Shown here piece after piece: positions 6,384 through 8,698 of a DNA stretch of 8,698 nucleotides. The stretch lies in assembly GCA_030622775.1 (NCBI GenBank), contig JAUXFS010000050.1:1-8698 (forward strand), given 5' to 3'. The DNA is from Rhodospirillales bacterium (GTDB lineage Bacteria > Pseudomonadota > Alphaproteobacteria > Rhodospirillales > Defluviicoccaceae). The notes under the pieces are model-generated. The model searched no databases. It saw nothing but the letters and a program-made list of their open reading frames with translations, and had not been told where the DNA came from. The translations under genes were made by a program, and so were the position numbers. Every line of letters begins with the position of its first letter. Position 1 is the first letter of the stretch.

Positions 6384-7730
6384 ATGAAACTCAAGAACCT
6401 TCTCGTCGCCACGGTTTCCGCCGTGGTGCTGGCGGCGCCGTTCACGGTGTCCAAGGCGGCGGCCGAGGGCGAGCAGTTCATACCGATGCTGGCCTATCGC
6501 GTCGGCCCGTATGCAGCCGGCGGCTCCGGCATGTTCGGCGCTTTCGAGGACTACCTGGCGCTTCTAAACGCCCGCGACGGCGGCATCAACGGCGTCAAGT
6601 TGACGTGGGAGGAGTGCGAGACGGAGTACAACTCCGACCGCGGCGTCGAGTGCTATGAGCGCCTGAAGAACAACGGGCCGACCGGGGCCACGGTGGTCAA
6701 TCCGCTCAGCACCGGGATCACCTACCGTCTGATCGAGCGCGCCACGGCCGACAAGATCCCGATTGTTTCCCTGGGATACGGTCGTACCGACGCCACCGAC
6801 GGGCGCGTCTTTCCCTACGTCTTCCCGCTGATCACCAACTACTGGAGCCAGAATACCGCCAAGATCAAGTTCATCGGCGCGAAAGAAGGCGGGATGGACA
6901 AGCTCAAGGGCAAGAAGATCGCCAACGTCTACCACGAGTCCAGCTACGGCAAGGAAACGATCCCGATTCTCGACAAACAGGCCGAAATCTACGGCTTCGA
7001 GGTGAAGCACTATGCGGTGCCCCACCCCGGTCAGGAGCAGAAGGCGATCTGGCTGGATCTCGGCCGCCGATACAAGCCCGACTGGGTCATCCTTCGCGGC
7101 TGGGGCGTCATGAACCCGACCGCACTGACCGAGGCGGCCCGCGTCGGCTTTCCCGCCGATCATATCGTCGGCGTTTGGTGGAGTGGCGCCGAGGAAGACG
7201 TACGGCCGGCAAAGGGCGCGGCCAAGGGGTTTATCGCCGCCGGCTTCCATCCGTCGGGCGCCGATTTCCCGGTGCTACAGGACGTTATCAAGTACGTACA
7301 GGATGCCGGCAACGGCAACGTCGACAAGAAACGCGTCGGGACGATCTATTACAATCGCGGCATCATCCACGGCATCGTCACCGCCGAGGCGATCCGCACC
7401 GCCCAGGGGAAGTTCGGCAATCGCCCGATCACCGGCGAGGAGATGCGCTGGGGGCTCGAAAACCTCAACATCACCGAAGAGAGGATCAAGGAGCTCGGCG
7501 CGGAAGGTTTGATGCAGCCTCTCCACGTCACTTGCGCCGATCACGAGGGTGGCGGCAACGTCAAGTTCCAGCAGTGGGACGGCGAGAAGTGGGTGCTCAT
7601 TACCGACTGGATCAAAGCCGACCGCGAACTGCTCCGCCCGATCATCGAAGCGTCCGCGGCCAAGTACGCCAGCGAGAAGGGCATTGAGATCCGCAAGGGG
7701 ATGTCCATGGGCTCGGACTGCGGCGGCTGA
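6384..7730 (+). CDS. Periplasmic substrate-binding protein of a Liv-type (type 1) ABC importer
   Basis: Secreted solute-binding protein of 448 residues, of the Leu/Ile/Val-binding (Peripla_BP_6) type. It starts with a clear signal peptide: basic MKLK, a hydrophobic core about 6-20, and a likely signal peptidase I site after Ala27 (SKAAA/EGEQ). There is no lipobox cysteine. The two-lobe fold is suggested by GGSGMFGAFEDYLALLNARDGGING (46-70), VVNPLSTGI (104-112), VYHESSYGKETIP (182-194), DWVILRGWGVMNPTAL (233-248) and VGVWWSGAEEDVR (262-274). Four cysteines (78, 90, 384, 446) could form periplasmic disulphides. The start has an excellent Shine-Dalgarno, GAGGGAGG. The protein is longer than LIV-binding proteins (about 345 mature residues). 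The paired CoA ligase argues for a carboxylic-acid ligand, but the ligand cannot be read from the sequence. Confidence 0.93.
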   Translation: MKLKNLLVATVSAVVLAAPFTVSKAAAEGEQFIPMLAYRVGPYAAGGSGMFGAFEDYLALLNARDGGINGVKLTWEECETEYNSDRGVECYERLKNNGPTGATVVNPLSTGITYRLIERATADKIPIVSLGYGRTDATDGRVFPYVFPLITNYWSQNTAKIKFIGAKEGGMDKLKGKKIANVYHESSYGKETIPILDKQAEIYGFEVKHYAVPHPGQEQKAIWLDLGRRYKPDWVILRGWGVMNPTALTEAARVGFPADHIVGVWWSGAEEDVRPAKGAAKGFIAAGFHPSGADFPVLQDVIKYVQDAGNGNVDKKRVGTIYYNRGIIHGIVTAEAIRTAQGKFGNRPITGEEMRWGLENLNITEERIKELGAEGLMQPLHVTCADHEGGGNVKFQQWDGEKWVLITDWIKADRELLRPIIEASAAKYASEKGIEIRKGMSMGSDCGG

Positions 7731-7774
7731 GAACGGACAACATCTCGAACACAAGAGATCGGAGCGATCACGAG

Positions 7775-8587
7775 ATGAGCGAGAACGGAAACATCCTTCT
7801 CACCGTCAACAACATCGAGGTGATCTATGATCACGTCATCCTGGTGTTGAAGGGCGTTTCCCTGGAGGTTCCCGAGGGGGGCATCGTCGCCCTCCTCGGA
7901 GCCAACGGCGCCGGCAAGACCACGACGATCAAGGCGATCTCCAATTTGCTCGGCACCGAGCGCGGCGAGGTCACCAAGGGCACGATCGAGTACGATAACG
8001 CGCGGATCGAAAGGCTCAACCCTTCCGAGTTGGTCAAACGCGGGGTCGTCCAGGTCATGGAGGGCCGCCACGTCTTCGAACACCTGAACGTGGAGGAGAA
8101 CCTGCTGACCGGCGCATACCTCCGCAAGGACGGCGCCAACGCGATCAAGCAGGACCTGGAAAAGGTCTACCACTATTTTCCTCGGCTTCGGGAGCGGCGC
8201 ACCAGCCAGGCCGGCTACATTTCGGGCGGCGAGCAGCAAATGCTGGCGACCGGCCGGGCGCTGATGGCGGCTCCCAAGATGATGCTGCTCGACGAACCGT
8301 CGATGGGGTTGGCGCCCCAGTTGGTGGAGGAGATCTTCGAGATCGTGGCCACCCTCAACCAGAAGGAAGGCGTGAGCATCTTGCTCGCCGAACAGAACGC
8401 GATGATGGCGTTGAAGTTCGCGACCTACGGATACATTCTGGAAAATGGCCGCGTCGTCATGGACGGCGAAGCCTCCTCCTTGCGCGAAAACGAGGACGTC
8501 AAGGAGTTCTACCTCGGCCTGGGCGCGGGCGGCCGCAAGAGTTTCCGCGATGTCAAATACTACCGCCGCCGCAAGCGGTGGCTGTGA
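7775..8587 (+). CDS. LivF-type ABC transporter ATPase
   Basis: Second cytoplasmic ATPase of the importer, 270 residues against about 235 in typical LivF. Walker A is GANGAGKT (42-49), the Q-loop region is VVQVMEGRHVFEHLNVEENL (91-110), the signature is SGGEQ (150-154), Walker B is MMLLDEP (169-175) and MGLAPQLVEEIFE follows. The switch residue is Gln207 (AEQN), the usual substitution in LivF proteins, so it is not a defect. The C-terminus adds AGGRKSFRDVKYYRRRKRWL (251-270), strongly basic and aromatic, beyond the point where LivF normally ends (…FYLGLG). The start at 7775 has only a modest GGAG at 7761-7764. It would form the asymmetric ATPase pair with the LivG-type subunit. Confidence 0.94.
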   Translation: MSENGNILLTVNNIEVIYDHVILVLKGVSLEVPEGGIVALLGANGAGKTTTIKAISNLLGTERGEVTKGTIEYDNARIERLNPSELVKRGVVQVMEGRHVFEHLNVEENLLTGAYLRKDGANAIKQDLEKVYHYFPRLRERRTSQAGYISGGEQQMLATGRALMAAPKMMLLDEPSMGLAPQLVEEIFEIVATLNQKEGVSILLAEQNAMMALKFATYGYILENGRVVMDGEASSLRENEDVKEFYLGLGAGGRKSFRDVKYYRRRKRWL

Positions 8588-8596
8588 CGCCCACGG

Positions 8597-8616
8597 CCCG
8601 GTGAGGGGATACCGGG
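8597..8616 (+). terminator. GC-rich hairpin after the last gene; weak terminator candidate
   Basis: CCCGGT at 8597-8602 pairs with ACCGGG at 8611-8616 around an eight-base loop, starting 10 bases after the LivF-type stop codon. The position suits the end of the operon, but no T tract follows (AAAGTCTCG), so it is at best an imperfect intrinsic terminator or a 3'-end stabilising stem. Confidence 0.3.
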
Positions 8617-8631
8617 AAAGTCTCGCGGGTA

Positions 8632-8649
8632 ATACCAACGGTCATTGAT
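8632..8649. repeat. 18-bp repeat, right copy
   Basis: ATACCAACGGTCATTGAT differs from the left copy (163-180) at one base and has the same orientation. It lies in the non-coding tail after the operon, 45 bases past the LivF-type stop codon. The rest of the tail, to 8698, contains no gene start that I can support. It ends in a purine-rich AGGAGGGG (8688-8694) that could be the ribosome binding site of a gene beyond the window. Confidence 0.55.
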
Positions 8650-8698
8650 AGGGACTCATTGTGATCGTGTTTCACGCATCCTCGGCAGGAGGGGCCGC

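Noticed and set aside
8660..8676. CRP-like site TGTGA…TCAC after the operon
   Set aside because: The spacer is seven bases instead of six and the second half-site lacks the final A, so it does not fit the CRP consensus.

Overview
This window is a GC-rich bacterial locus, most likely from an alphaproteobacterium of Rhodospirillales type. That placement is inferred from base composition, codon use (mostly G or C in third position) and the gene set; no marker gene is present to confirm it. Its core is one plus-strand operon of about 8 kb: a long-chain acyl-CoA synthetase (AMP-binding) followed by all five parts of a branched-chain-amino-acid-type (Liv/HAAT) ABC importer. The order is CoA ligase, LivG-type ATPase, LivH-type permease, LivM-type permease, periplasmic binding protein, LivF-type ATPase. 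The gaps are short (5 to about 110 bases) and every gene lies on the same strand.

Region by region: bases 1-73 hold the start of a divergent minus-strand gene that runs off the left edge and resembles a Phd/YefM-type antitoxin N-terminus. A perfect 12-bp inverted repeat (72-108), built of two GTGnCAC palindromes exactly 20 bp apart, overlaps the 5' end of that gene and looks like an operator. A GC-rich non-coding stretch follows to about 416. A 52-codon ORF (417-575) with a strong Shine-Dalgarno then overlaps the CoA-ligase start in a TAATG junction. The CoA ligase (575-2559) carries a single-base frameshift near 2126-2131; apart from that it is complete and well conserved. Three tandem 15-bp repeats (2586-2630) separate it from the LivG gene. 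The two permeases, the binding protein and LivF follow. A GC-rich hairpin and a second copy of an 18-bp repeat, first seen at 163-180, close the window.

How the genes fit together: the binding protein would capture a solute in the periplasm, LivH/LivM form the membrane path and LivG/LivF power it. The acyl-CoA synthetase could trap the imported carboxylic acid as a CoA thioester. The substrate is therefore more likely an aliphatic or aromatic carboxylic acid than leucine; this is inferred from context.

The unusual features are architectural. The LivG subunit has a fused N-terminal domain of about 135 residues resembling SpoIIAA/STAS-like folds. The LivH subunit has about 100 extra, mostly hydrophobic residues between its NFAQG and ERVALRP motifs. 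LivF has a short, highly basic C-terminal tail. Together with the CoA ligase they suggest a specialised, possibly regulated, subtype of Liv-family importer.
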